From: Saccopteryx bilineata
Taxonomy: Eukaryota > Chordata > Mammalia > Chiroptera > Emballonuridae
Length of the DNA stretch: 64,000 bases
Assembly (NCBI RefSeq): GCF_036850765.1
Contig: NC_089490.1
Span: forward strand, 127,376,522 to 127,440,521
Reading direction: 5' to 3'
Shown here: positions 44,801 to 55,231 of the stretch, piece after piece
Layout: the number at the start of each line of letters is the position of its first letter
Numbering within the stretch: the stretch's first letter is position 1
Position numbers and translations under genes: made by a program
Notes under the pieces: model-generated
Told to the model about the DNA's origin: nothing
Database searches by the model: none
What the model saw: only the letters and a program-made list of their open reading frames with translations

Positions 44801-47800
44801 CTTCTCCAAGTCCAAGACAGGAGCTCAGAGTTGTTTCTTTGGTCTAAATCAAGTATACACTTCCAACAAACTCTCTTCAGATGCTTCTCCTGGTCTCTGC
44901 ACCTGTTCAGCTACCATCTTTCAAAACTGTGATTCCAACCCCCTCTCCTTTCCACACCTCGTGGTTGTGACAGTTCTTTCTGTGTCTGACTCCCAGGCTC
45001 CTCAGAATAAGTCTGCCAGGTAGAACACACAAATGTTGATTTTTTTACTTGCTGGATCAGCAGCAAGAAATCATACTCTAATATTTTTTTTTATTACTTC
45101 CTCTGCACGTGGAATTTTTTAAGAAACGAAAAGATGCCGCACAGCTTTTTAATTAAATTTAAAACGTGTACCAAGTGCCTCTCATTGGCCAGGCACAGTG
45201 ATGAGCCTGGCCACAGAGGGAACAGGTAATCAGTGACCTGCCAGAGGTAATGCAGGGGCAACCATCCTGAATTTGGGGGTGGGGAAAGCTTTGTGAAGGG
45301 AGGGGCAGCTCTGCTGAGATCTTCAGTTCCTTCTGAGTGAGGGCTTACTTCATAACCCTGTTATTCAGTCTGAAATCTTCAGAGCATTAAAAAATAGCTC
45401 TATTCTGAAGCAATTCATCTTGAAGCATTCCAAATTTTACTTATGTTTTCTTAACTGTGATTTTGATTTACCCATGCCATTGTTCTGTTCCTGACTATGC
45501 AGAATGGAGCTGCTTATAGTTTCCGAAGTGGAGGTAAAGGTCAGGTGTGACAGATGACTGTGTCCTTTCTTTTTCGAGCTGTGGGATCAGCCCTTGCTCT
45601 GAGCACAATGCTATACAAACTGCGGGGCCTGAAATCAACTTGGGTGGGGGTGATCTCTTTCTCTCTCACACACACACCCACACAATGCCCAACTACTTGA
45701 GAACCTACTACGTGCCAATCATTGAAGTAGGTGCTTTCATGTTGTTTATTTGACATTTTCTATGAAGATCGAAAGACTATAAAATAGGGAGTACTGTCCC
45801 CAGTGATTATACAGTAAGTCAAAATAAGCCTCATTTGGCAGCTTCAGCCGAGTACTTGCTTAGCAATCACCTGCTAATTCACTGCTCAGGTGCCAGATAC
45901 TACCCTGGGCAGGGAGGGGCCTGGTCTGGGTCCTGCCTTTAAGGAGCTCCCAGACTCATAATCCAACTACAACCCCAAGTGCTGGCCCTAACAGGAAGGA
46001 GGGAAGAAGCCCAACCAAGAGCCTCACCTTCTCAGTGTGGCTGACATTTCCCCTGAGAACTCGCTTAACTGTGTTCACAGGAAGTTCTGGTGACGGAGAT
46101 AACTCAAGGACTAAACATCACAGGAAGTGGGTTTTGTGGTAAGAGACTACAGAGCACTGAGTTGTGAACCTCAGGGGGGCCTGAGCTCTACAAGGCCCTT
46201 CTCCCATAGCTTCCTTTCCAGCTCAGGTGGCTAGGCTGGACCTGGGGGTTCTGAACATGAAGGCAGGCCCTTCTAGGAAAGTGAGACAACTCCTCTAAGT
46301 TATGCCCCTCCTGACAGTCTTGCTGTCACACCCCTGGACTCACTGGACACAGGCAACAGAGACATGCATGGCAGAGCTGAGCATGGATACCAACATGCCT
46401 ATCCATACTGTCTTATGTCCCCCAGACAATAATTTAACTCCCCACCACCAAACCCAGCTTCATTCCTCATGACTGGAGTCTGTAAGACTCCCATGACCCC
46501 CAACACACGTGCCGTAGTCTCATCAATATGCAGGTGGCTCCTAGGTCTCCTTTCCTGGCCTTGCCATCTTTACTTGGGTGTCTAAAAGGAATACAAACCA
46601 AATTTCAGATTTCCTCCTAAGCTGCACCCCAGGCTCCCATGTTAGGACACAGTACCTGCATCAACCCAGCTACTCTAACCTAGGAGTCATGCTGGATTCT
46701 CCCTTTTCTCATCCTTTACAATTAGTCTATCTGTAAGTACTTCCAATTCGCTCTCTTGGTTCCCACTATCACTTTAGCAATAATGTCTTAACTGGTCTCT
46801 GGGTCTCTATACCACTCTTCCCAACCTATTCTTGACATAGCAGCCACAGTGGGCAGCAGAGTTATCTTGTAAAACTAAATCAGATCATGTCACTACAATG
46901 ATATAAAATGGCACTTCTATCCAAACAATATGGTGGTTCCTCAAAATATTAACAGAGGCACAGGAATCTAAACCTGATCCAAAAACACTCCTGGAATGCC
47001 TTATCTGAAATCTCTCCCTCCCTAAAGAAAAAGAAACTGTTGTTCTTCTCCACTGTGGCCAGGCCACAGAACCCACTGGATAACCAGACCAGGTGGCCCC
47101 CTGAAGGGACTTTCGTCTTTAACACCCTCACCAATTATTACCACAAAACTGGGAACTGGTTGGAGATCCCTTATGTTCAGGGCTTCTAGTATTCGCTCTA
47201 CCGTCCAAATCTCTATGCCGCCTGCTCCACAGTGCAGGCCCTTTTTTGCCAGAGAAACCTCACCTAAACCCTCCACTCCTGGTCTTTCCTTCTCAGTGGA
47301 CCCCCAACTCTTCCCCTCTTGTAGGGCTCTCTCTGTCCTATCAGGCTCCTCCACTTCCTTTGCAGGATCCTGTTTCTCATTCACCTGCAAATACCAGTCT
47401 TTCTTTCTCCTCCCCTGCTGGCCAGGGGCCCCTCCCTTCTCCTCTGTGTTCTTAAGCCCCTTCCCCATCAGGCCACCCTCCACTAGCCATTGGCCCTCAC
47501 TCTGGTTTACAGGGCTCCTGATCCCATGGCCCAGCCCAGTCTTCTTGCATGAAGCCCTGGCCCAGTAGCTCAGTTGGTTGCAGCATTGTCCTGATATGCC
47601 AAGGTTGCAGGTTTGATCCCCAGTCATGGCATATATAAGAATCAATCAACCAATGAGTGCATAAATAAGTGGAACAAATTAATGTTTCTCTCTCTTTTTC
47701 TCTCTCTCTCTACCTGTCCCTCCCTCCCTCTCCCTTTCCCCCTTCCTCTATCTCTAAAAATTAATTAAAAAAATTAAACATAGGCCCTGGCTGGTTGGCT

Positions 47801-50800
47801 CAGCGGTAGAGCGTCGGCCTAACGTGCAGAGGACCCAGGTTCGATTCCCGGCCAGGGCACATAGGAGAAGCGCCCATTTGCTTCACCACCCCTCCGCCGC
47901 GCTTTCCCTCTCTGTCTCTCTCTTCCCCTCCCGCAGCCAAGGCTCCATTGGAGCAAAGATGGCCCGGGCGCTGGGGATGGCTCTGTGGCCTCTGCCCCAG
48001 GCGCTAGAGTGGCTCTGGTCGCAACATGGTGACGCCCAGGATGGGCAGAGCACCGCCCCCTGGTGGGCAGAGCATCACCCCTGGTGGGCGTGCCGGGTGG
48101 ATCCCGGTCGGGCGCATGCAGTAGTCTGTCTGACTGTCTCTCCCTGTTTCCAGCTTCAGAAAAATGAAAAAAAAAAATTAAACATAGAATTACTACATGG
48201 GCCCGACCAGGCAGTGGTATAGTGGATAGAGCATCGGACTGGGATGCAGAAAACCCAGGTTTGAGACCCCGAGGTCACCAGCTTGAGCACAGGCTCATCT
48301 GGTATGAGCAAAAAGCTCACCAGCTTGGACCCAAGGTCATTGGCTCAGGCAAGGGGTTACTCGGTCTGCTGAAGGCCCACAATCAAGGCACATGAGAAAG
48401 CAATCAATGAACAACTAAGGTGTCGCAACAAAAAACTGATGATTGATGCTTCTCAGCTCTCTCCATTCCTGTCTGTCTGTCCCTATCTATCCCTCTCTGA
48501 CTCTCGCTCCGTCTCTGAAAAAAAAAATTACCACATGGTCCAGCAATTCCATCTCTGGGTCTATACTCAAAAGAAGTGAAAGCAAGGACTCAAACAAATA
48601 TTTATACACTGATATTGAGGGTAGCATTATCCACAATTTCCAAAATGCAGAAATAACCCCCAGTGTCCATGGATAAATGCACAGATGAACAAATCCAGTT
48701 TATACAATGAAATATCCAGCTAGTCCAAAGTGCTCCCCAAATATCTCCTCCCCTGGGTTTCACACAGTGCATTTCATGACTTTGGGGCTGTTCCTTCTCT
48801 CCTTTCCTTTGTCTGCTGATCCTTCTACCTTTCCTTCCTACAGTGCCCCTTCCTGGTCAGCCCCACCTCCTTACTCTTCCTCCATCTGTAAAGAACTTAC
48901 TAAGGGTCCTGTTCACTTCTCCACTCTGCTGGTCCTGGGTATGTGTCTGATTTTTCCCATTCATCTAGCAAATTCTCACAGGAGGGAGGCCTAGGCTCAG
49001 TCTAACTTCTGACATGGAGGTGCCCTGTTTGGGACACAATAGACCGATGGATGTGGGGGGCCAGTTTTCATAACCTTGGGGAGTGTGCCAGACCAGGAGT
49101 AGACCTGGCATCAGACCTGGCCACACAGGAGTACAATCTGTGCCCACAGTTCAGACTCTGAGGTAGGTAAGAAGTTGTTCTCCAACCTGCCCCTGCACCT
49201 CTTTCCTCCGCCCCAGCATCAAATGTCTGTACACCCGTGGTCAGAGAGCACTGCCAAGGACCTCAATTGGAGGACAGAGAGCATGGACATTGTATTTCAG
49301 CAGAGACACAGCTGTTGTCTGTGTGTCTGTAATGAGAGCCAGTTAACCTGATCAAATGGCCAATTGTGTGGAAAATTTATCCTGCTATGGACTGCAGAGA
49401 CTTCTGACCATGGATCTGAGTTTTGTCCTTTTCCCCACTGAACTCAACATTGCCAAAAGTATCTCAGGAGTCTAAAAGCCCTCATAGTAGGGTTGTTTGT
49501 TCTAGGGTCCACAAATTCCCTGGAATTACATGCAGAAATGTGGGTGTATGCACACTGTTGTAGTAATTCTGCACTATTATAGGGAGAGGGGCAAAGCCTT
49601 TAACAGATTCTCAAAGGAAGCCAGGCCCCAGAAAACTAAGAATGACAAATTTAGGATTTGGAGGCAGATGATTCCAAGATGCTGGAATTGGCCCTAAGAG
49701 AGAGTCCAGGGGACAACCAGAGAGAATGCCTGCTTGGGGCAGCTACTTTGGAGGGGCTGTAAGGGCTACTGCAAAGTCCACCCTCCTAGACACAGGCTGC
49801 TATGCCCTTTAGATGCTGCCCGTGCCAGCCTGGCATTATGTTACTGTCTAGCCTCGTCAGAGGCGTTGCCCTTGTACCTTATTATAGACTCAAAAAATTC
49901 TGGTGACAAGTAGAAACAGTTTAGAATTTCCACCCCATGTGATTCGAAGGAAGAAGCATCTGAAGGATGGGTAGCATAGGGTTGGGGGAGGTTTATCAGA
50001 GATCCCAGTTTTAGAGGAAGAGCAGCTTACACACCTGCTACCCATTCCACACAACCATTTCATTGCTACTAAGGGACCACTCTCTAGCCCCTCCCATCTC
50101 TGCCAAACTCTTTGCCTCTCCTTTTCTAGAAGCCTAATCTTATGCTCCTTGTCTACCAGGCTCTCTCACCACATCCCTGTTACTTGTTTGCCTTTGCTTT
50201 TTTAAAGTGCTGCCAGAATCGCTTCTCGGCCTTTTGGCTAAGATCAAGTATAGTATCTGTTCTTATCAGCTTAATAAAGTGCTGCCAGGTGTCTGTCCTC
50301 TCTGGGGAAAGGTGAACTCCCCAAAGACGTGCACTCATCAGTACTCACACTTAGCTCCTCCTTCCTCAGCCTTTCCCAGCCTATTTTACTTTTTAGCATC
50401 ACTGCTAATGAAGGCAGGAGAGAGGCTGGGGGAAGGTCAGGAAAAGGAGCAGCTCTACTGGAGTGGCCCTGGGGCATACACTGGGAAATGTGGTGTTAGT
50501 TTCTGCACTCAGTATGGGAGCATGGGCACAGGAGGCCAACCTAGGAGAGCCCTAGACAGACACTATGTGCCACCTGGTGGAGGGCTCAGCTCCTGGAGAC
50601 TCCCAGTCTAGTGATGACGTATCAATCCATCAGCCCCTTTCCTAGTTCTGGCCCTGTCATCTGCCTCTCGGGTGACAATAATAACTTTTTCTCTGAACTT
50701 GGGGTCCTCTGCCTCCCTTCCTGATAATTACCCTCTCCCCAAACTGCCATCCTTCTGAGACAAAATCACTCTCCATCTTAAACACTTTTCAATGACTCCT

Positions 50801-53800
50801 AATTTTCTAAATAAATACTTTGAGCATGGCATAAATTTCAATTCAACATCTTTTTAGTGCCATTTCCTAAAGTAAACCTAAGCTTCAGCCACATCAAAAG
50901 TCTCAATCTTTCACAAAATATGCCTGTCTCTAGGACTACGTCTATATCATTCTCTCTTCTGGGAATTCCCTTCAATACCTCTTCTTTCTGTAGACCAGCG
51001 GTTCTCAACCTGTGGGTTGTGACCCCGGCGGGGGTCGAATGACCAAAACACAGGGGTCGCCTAAAGCCATCGGAAAATACATATTTATTTAAAAATGTAT
51101 GTATATTTATTTAAAAATGTATTATATATTTATTTTAAAATGTATTGTATATTTATTTAAAAATGTATTGTATAATAAATATGTATTTTCCGATGGCTTT
51201 AGGCGACCCCTGTGTTTTTTTTGTGTTTTTTTTTTTTCATTTTTCTGAAGCTGGAAACAGGGAGAGACAGTCAGACAGACTCCCGCATGCGCCCGACCGG
51301 GATCCACCTGGCACGCCCACCATGGGGCGACGCTCTGCCCACCAGGGGGCGATGCTCTGCCCATCCTGGGCGTCGCCATGTTGCGACCAGAGCCACTCTA
51401 GCGCCTGAGGCAGAGGCCACAGAGCCATCCCCAGCGCCCGGGCCATCTTTGCTCCAATGGAGCCTTGGCTGCGGGAGGGGAAGAGAGAGACAGAGAGGAA
51501 AGCTTGGCAGAGGGGTGGAGAAGCAAATGGGCGCTTCTCCTGTGTGCCCTGGCCGGGAATCGAACCCAGGTCCTCCGCACGCTAGGCTGACGCTCTACCG
51601 CTGAGCCAACCGGCCAGGGCCAACCCCTGTGTTTTGGTCGTTCGACCCCTGCCAGGGTCGCGACCCACAGGTAAAATAAATATGTATTTTCCGATGTCTT
51701 TAGGTGACCCCTGTGTTTTGGTCATTCGACCCCTGCCGGGGTCGCGACCCACAGGTTGAGAACCACTGCTGTAGATATTCGTGGAATTGCTTTAAAAGGT
51801 GTGGGTGGGCCCTCGCCGGTTGGCTCAGTGGTAGAGTGTCGGCCTGGCGTGCAGGAGTCCCGGGTTCGATTCCCGGTCAGGGCACACAGGAGAAGCGCCC
51901 ATCTGCTCTACACCCCTCTCCCTCTCCTTCCTCTCTGTCTCTCTTTTCCCTTCCCGCAGCCAAGGCTCCACTGGAGCAAAGTTGGCCCAGGCGCTGAGGA
52001 TGGCTCTGTGGCCTCTGCCTCAGGTGCTAGAATGGCTCTGATTGCTGCAGAGCAACACCCCAAGAAGGGCAGAGCATCGCCCCCTGGTGGGCGTGCCGGG
52101 TGGATCCAGTCGGGAGCATGCGGGAGTCTATCTGACTGCCTCCCCGTTTCCAACTTCAGAGAAATACAAAAAAGAAAAAAAAAAGGTGTGGGTAGAAGTT
52201 TTGGTGAGCAACATCACTTGCCTACTACCAACTATAGCAATGAGGGCTTTTGAGGTGGACCCTTTCAGGAGTAGAAAAGTGGTCTAACAGGTAGGAAACA
52301 GAGGGAAGGCCCATCCCCACTCTCTGCTCTGACCTCTCCCCAGCATTTCTGACCTGGGGTTAGACTTAGAAGCTCTAAGAAAATCTTTCTCTTTTCTTTT
52401 TTTTTTAAACAGAGACAGAGAAAGGGACAGACAGGAAGGGAGAGAGATGAGAAGCATCAATTCTTCATAGTGCATCTTAGTTGTTCATAGATTGCTTTCT
52501 CATATGTGCCTTGACCAGGGGGCTCCAGCAGAGCGAATGACCCCTTGCTCAAGCCAGGGACCTTGGGCTCAAGCCAGACCATGGGGTCATGCCTATGATC
52601 CCATGATCAAGCCAGCAACCCCACACTCAAGCTGATGAGCCCATGCTCAAGCCAGTGACCTCGGGGTTTCGAATCTGGGTCCTCTGCATCCCAATCTAAT
52701 GCTGTATCCACTGTGCCACCACCTGGTCAGGCTCTAAGGGAGTCTTAAAAGCAAAAAATTCTAAGCTTTTGGGGCTTTTTGGGTGAAGTGGGAATGGAGT
52801 CTAGGTTCTAAGAATGTGGTCTCCCTGTCTCCTATCCCTAACCTTCCTGTTCCTCACTTGCTTTCTCCCTGCTTCTGGCCTTTATGATGAACTGTTATGC
52901 CAGGCAGCAGGCAGTGAGGGTGACGGCTCCCTCAAGAGAACCTGCCCTTGTTCCCAGAATACCAGGGAAGGCATTCGCCCCCTCCTCAGGGCCACCTCTA
53001 GCTCACCCTCAGTGCTGGCATCATCCACCAGTATGATCTCCTTCAGCAGGATGGCAGGAGTGGTGTGCAGAACACTGTACACTGTTCGCAGCAGCGTGGA
53101 CCAGGCCTCGTTGTGAAACACAATGATGACACTGGTGGTGGGCAGTGACGGGCAGCGCAGAAACTTCTGATCAACACATCTGGAAGGATGAAAATGTAGA
53201 TACAGCTCTCCAGGTCTCTCAGAGGTCTGGGAGTAGGGAAGGCTCTCTGCACAGATTACCTTAACCACCTATGCTCCTTGGAATGACCAGCCTACATTCT
53301 CTGTTGTAGTAGGGAATAGTTGCTGCCTGTTCCCACCTTACATTGTATTTACCACCTACTCTGAGCTTCTGCATAGGTCCTAGCCAACCTATTCCAAAAC
53401 GGGTTTCCCCCAGAGCTGGCTCGGTGCTCCAGCTGTGATGCTGAGGGCTCCTCACCTCGTCTGCTCTAGGAGTTCCCAGGACTGACTCTCTTCCTCAGTA
53501 ATATGTGTACTCTATAATGTGTAATCCAATCCAGATGTCCCAGAGGAAAAGTAATCAAGGGCAAATCTGACATCTGAGAAAAGCAACTACAGTTTTTATA
53601 CTCTTCTCATTACAGTTCTTCTCTAATCCATTCTCTCATTAATTCCCTGTAATCTGATACTACTATCACAATCCATTTCCTGTGACGGTTTTTCTATCCT
53701 CATCCACTCCAACCATTCTCTGGCACTTGGTCATGCTGCTATCCTCTTGACACTCCATGTGGGGTGGGGTGAGAATGTGTGAATCTTGGATCTCAAGGAA

Positions 53801-55231
53801 TCAAGTGAACCAACATCCTTTCTTATCCCCTCTGCTGGTCAGAAAGATTTCTCATGAAGCCTCCAGAGGAGACTCCCAGACTTCTTCCATTGGTTGCCAT
53901 ATGGCCCAATATGCTCTCCTGCTGAGAAGCTCATGACCATTCTAAGTGGCTCCAATTTCTAGGACTATAACACTTGATCCAATTCTGAGGAACCCCAGGT
54001 TCACAACCCTAAAGAATCATGAATTTGGGGACAGGGGCTCTCATGTGACAAAAGGTCAAAAAGGGTATAACTCTTGAGTTGGGAAAGACAAGTCTAAATG
54101 AGAAAGACACAAAATCTTTGACTTGAGGACAGTGTGAGCACAGTCATGACCAAATGATTAGAGTAAGGTGGCTTAGAGTTCGAAGTGCTGGTTCATTGCC
54201 CAGAATTGAAAGTATGAACAGCTTCAAATTAAGGCTGGAATGAATTCATGGTCCTATGCGCCTTCACTGGAGGAAGGAAATCAGGAGGTATGGGGACAGT
54301 CCTGACCACTAGGGCCATTGTCAGGAACCATCCCTTTCCCAGCAGCTTGGCAACACAGTCCCACAGTTTCTGGGGTAGGCCTCAGCAGAGGGCAAGACTG
54401 CCCAATCAGTGGCCTGAAATCAGTCCCTCTCAGTCACCCCTCTGCCAGGTCCTGGTCGCAGGCCCTGAGTTGTGTTTTCTGTATCCTGTTACCATCATAA
54501 TTGTGTTCCACTCTCACAGATCTCCCTAGGCCTCTGGCCTGACCAGAATACTTGTCAACCCCAAGTGCTGGGATAAGGGCAGTTGGTCAGGCAAAGGAGT
54601 GAGGCTATAGAAGAAATCCTTGCCCATATTCTAAAATCTCCATCAGCTCTTTACCTGGCACTTGGCCCATGGCCATGGCCATATAAGCCACACCTTTGGC
54701 AGAGTCCTGGCCTCACCCCATGAATCTGGGCACTACTTACTCAGGGGGTCGAGTGTCTGGCCCCAGGGCTCTCTGCAGGGAGATCCGGTCACTGGCAAAG
54801 GCATTGAAGCAGTGCTTCTTGTAGCCCTCTTCCTTTTCCTGGGTTTCCAGGGGGGTCCACTTATCCTTCTGGAATGCTTTCCCATCTGCCCCAGGGCCAT
54901 TGGGGTCCTGTGGTGGCCGTTCCCAGAATGGCTTCAGCTCAGCTGGGGTATAGAACCCAGGGAGGCAGGTCTTATTTGTGGAGGCCAGAGTCTCCTGGGG
55001 CTCTGGAGCCCTGATCTGGAGCTTAGGCATTGAATCCTTAAGGTTGTTCATGGCCCCCAACATGAGGTCCAGGACGTGATCCTTCTGGCTCACCAAGGAC
55101 TGTAGCCATGGTTTCTCTGTGGCCTGTTCCCTGCTGCTCACATCCCTCTGCAGGATGAAGAGGAAGAGCACAAAGGCGCTGCCCACCACGGCCAGGCGCA
55201 GGGGCATGTGGCGTCTGCGAAGGAGTCTCAT
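34511..55231 (-). CDS. GALNT6: Polypeptide N-acetylgalactosaminyltransferase 6, complete coding region
   Basis: Golgi enzyme that transfers GalNAc from UDP-GalNAc to Ser/Thr, the first step of mucin-type O-glycosylation. Coding segments (minus, 5' to 3'): 55231-54741, 53179-53007, 44531-44382, 43376-43142, 39869-39752, 38390-38190, 37655-37524, 36885-36784, 35723-35571, 34624-34511. They sum to 1869 nt, giving 622 aa as in human GALNT6. Short cytosolic RRR tail, membrane anchor about 11-28, stem, GT-A catalytic domain (DDAS 216-219, DxH 269-271, WGGEN 379-383, metal-site His407) and ricin-type lectin domain about 500-622 (CLD 509-511, QYF 534-536, EEW 579-581, QHW 617-619). N-glycan sequons at Asn86 and Asn476. 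All introns are GT-AG with matching phases; no disruption. Distinguished from GALNT3 by the N-terminus and length. Confidence 0.97.
34625..35570 (-). other. GALNT6: GALNT6 intron 9 (946 bp)
   Basis: GTAAGT...CAG. About 35060-35260 (plus) resembles a MIR (GGTCTTGGGCCAGTCACAAG, GAGCTTCCATTGGCTCATCT). Confidence 0.8.
35571..35723 (-). CDS. GALNT6: GALNT6 coding exon 9 (residues 535-585)
   Basis: After [49 protein letters not shown]; donor GTAAGT. Beta repeat of the lectin domain. Confidence 0.96.
35724..36783 (-). other. GALNT6: GALNT6 intron 8 (1060 bp)
   Basis: GTATAC...TAG. Mostly unique; AT-rich around 35880-36050. No repeat confidently named. Confidence 0.8.
36784..36885 (-). CDS. GALNT6: GALNT6 coding exon 8 (residues 501-534)
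   Basis: After [44 protein letters not shown]. Alpha repeat of the ricin-type lectin domain with its CLD motif; donor GTATAC. Confidence 0.96.
36886..37523 (-). other. GALNT6: GALNT6 intron 7 (638 bp) with MER5A fossil
   Basis: About 37150-37318 carries MER5A blocks (CCATCAGCATCACCTAGG, CAGTCTGTGTTTTAACG, TTTGAGAACCACT). Confidence 0.75.
37524..37655 (-). CDS. GALNT6: GALNT6 coding exon 7 (residues 457-500)
   Basis: After [53 protein letters not shown]; donor GTGAGT. Linker between the catalytic and lectin domains. Confidence 0.96.
37656..38189 (-). other. GALNT6: GALNT6 intron 6 (534 bp)
   Basis: GTGAGA...CAG. Unique pyrimidine-rich sequence on the plus strand; nothing else seen. Confidence 0.85.
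38190..38390 (-). CDS. GALNT6: GALNT6 coding exon 6 (residues 390-456)
   Basis: After [30 protein letters not shown] (His407 contributes to Mn binding in this family), [38 protein letters not shown]...; donor GTGAGA. Confidence 0.96.
38391..39751 (-). other. GALNT6: GALNT6 intron 5 (1361 bp)
   Basis: GTGAGA...CAG. About 39083-39175 may be a MIR/L2 fragment (TATGTGCCAGGCACTGTGAG). Otherwise unique. Confidence 0.75.
39752..39869 (-). CDS. GALNT6: GALNT6 coding exon 5 (residues 350-389)
   Basis: After GTCTCTCCAG: completes Lys350 then [44 protein letters not shown] (379-383) is the conserved Gal/GalNAc-transferase motif. Donor GTGAGA. Confidence 0.97.
41743..41954 (-). mobile_element. Short Ves-like SINE (family C) with GA expansion
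   Basis: Minus copy. (GA)n at 41772-41820, head ends CCACCACAGGTCAGGC. Imperfect long target duplication ttcacctctctcttttt (41726-41742) / ttcacctgtctctttttt (from 41955). Confidence 0.87.
42427..42610 (+). mobile_element. hAT-Charlie-type DNA transposon fossil
   Basis: CAGGGGTTGGCAAACTATGG terminus, GGCCCACAGGCCGAATCTGG, and AATATTTACTATTTGGTCC near the right end. Confidence 0.75.
43142..43376 (-). CDS. GALNT6: GALNT6 coding exon 4 (residues 272-350)
   Basis: After GAGCCTCCAG: GT completes Cys272, then [65 protein letters not shown]. Core of the GT-A fold. The acceptor is followed by GTGAG, which mimics a donor, but phase requires the split used here. Confidence 0.96.
43377..44381 (-). other. 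GALNT6: GALNT6 intron 3 (1005 bp) with MIR-like fossil
   Basis: GTGAGT...CAG. About 43760-43970 resembles a MIR/L2 3' region (TTACAAATGAGGACACTGAG, GCAAACCCAAGTCTTCTGAC). Confidence 0.75.
44382..44531 (-). CDS. GALNT6: GALNT6 coding exon 3 (residues 222-272), DxH exon
   Basis: After CTTCCTTCCAG: completes Glu222, then [49 protein letters not shown]. Asp269-x-His271 is the metal-binding DxH. Donor GTGAGT after the first base of Cys272. Confidence 0.96.
47554..47771 (+). mobile_element. Short Ves-like SINE (family C)
   Basis: GCCCTGGCCCAGTAGCTCAG head, AATCAATCAACCAATGAGTG, long CT tract and A-rich end. First of three stacked SINEs. Confidence 0.87.
47783..48174 (+). mobile_element. Family A SINE (GCCTAACGTGC / CCGCCGCGCTTTCC variant)
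   Basis: Target duplication aattaaacata at 47772-47782 and about 48175-48186, taken from the tail of the preceding SINE. Has the duplicated body module and the variant ACATGGTGACGCCC. Confidence 0.94.
48201..48525 (+). mobile_element. Family B SINE
   Basis: Target duplication aattactacatgg (48188-48200) / aattaccacatgg (48526-48538), one mismatch. Confidence 0.94.
48539..48720 (+). mobile_element. L1 LINE 3' fragment
   Basis: GCAATTCCATCTCTGGGTCT, GGACTCAAACAAATATTTAT, ATTATCCACAATTTCC and CCCAGTGTCCATGGATAAAT are standard L1 3' blocks in plus orientation. Confidence 0.75.
50218..50275 (+). pseudogene. RNU2: 5'-fragment retrocopy of U2 snRNA
   Basis: ATCGCTTCTCGGCCTTTTGG and the following ~38 bases match the first ~58 nt of U2 snRNA with about two substitutions (GTATAGT for GTGTAGT, CAGCTTAATA for CAGTTTAATA). 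The rest of U2 and any poly(A) are absent. Direct repeats aaagtgctgccag at 50204-50216 and 50276-50288 flank it, marking an L1-type insertion. Includes the branch-point-recognition segment (GTAGTA) but is non-functional. Confidence 0.93.
50996..51768. mobile_element. Palindromic hAT-type DNA transposon with duplicated right arm
   Basis: Inverted termini: left CAGCGGTTCTCAACCTGTGG; right end ACCCACAGGTTGAGAACCAC then TG. An 8 bp target duplication ctgtagac (50988-50995) / ctgtagat (51769-51776) is diagnostic of hAT. The interior is a long palindrome around an AT-rich centre (TATATTTATTTAAAAATGTA units, 51080-51180). The right arm (CCGATGGCTTTAGGCGACCC...GCGACCCACAGG) is followed by a second copy beginning 51672. 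A SINE is nested in the first copy. No ORF. Confidence 0.88.
51219..51622 (-). mobile_element. Family A SINE nested in the hAT element
   Basis: Target duplication acccctgtgtttt at 51206-51218 and 51623-51635. Has the duplicated body module. Confidence 0.95.
51808..52180 (+). mobile_element. Family A SINE
   Basis: Target duplication aaaaggtgtgggtg (51794-51807) / aaaaggtgtgggta (52181-52194). Lies ~40 bp right of the hAT element. Confidence 0.95.
52380..52731 (-). mobile_element. Family B SINE
   Basis: Minus copy with several CAAGCCAG(C/T)GACC modules and head end CCACCTGGTCAGGC. Short flank repeat gctctaag/tctaag. Confidence 0.87.
53007..53179 (-). CDS. GALNT6: GALNT6 coding exon 2 (residues 164-222)
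   Basis: After ATCCTTCCAG: completes Glu164, then [57 protein letters not shown]. Start of the GT-A domain (FHNEAWS and DDAS bind the sugar nucleotide in this family). Donor GTGAGC after the first base of codon 222. Confidence 0.97.
53180..54740 (-). other. GALNT6: GALNT6 intron 1 of the coding region (1561 bp)
   Basis: GTAAGT...CAG. Unique sequence throughout; no repeat or gene recognised. Confidence 0.85.
54741..55231 (-). CDS. GALNT6: GALNT6 coding exon 1 (residues 1-164)
   Basis: ATG at 55231 in context [32 protein letters not shown] then VLFLFILQ forms the cytosolic tail and signal anchor. The stem follows, with sequon Asn86-Lys-Thr, then [38 protein letters not shown] and GPDTRPPE. 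Donor GTAAGT. The start aligns with human GALNT6 from memory. Confidence 0.96.

Larger units (their letters stand above)
44532..53006 (-). other. GALNT6: GALNT6 intron 2 (8.5 kb)
   Basis: The largest GALNT6 intron. Holds three SINEs in a row (47554-48525), a U2 retrocopy (50218-50275), a hAT palindromic element with a nested SINE (50996-51768), further SINEs at 51808 and 52380, and L2-like pieces (about 45160-46000, 46690-46910). 48995-50200 is unique sequence with no gene recognised. Confidence 0.75.

Noticed and set aside
50207..50611. Plus-strand open frame spanning the U2 fragment
   Set aside because: Begins in the target duplication, reads through snRNA-derived bases and has no recognisable domain; chance frame.
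51000..51768. Direct and inverted repeats considered as a CRISPR-like array
   Set aside because: A mammalian hAT palindrome with 8 bp target duplication explains it; no regular spacers.
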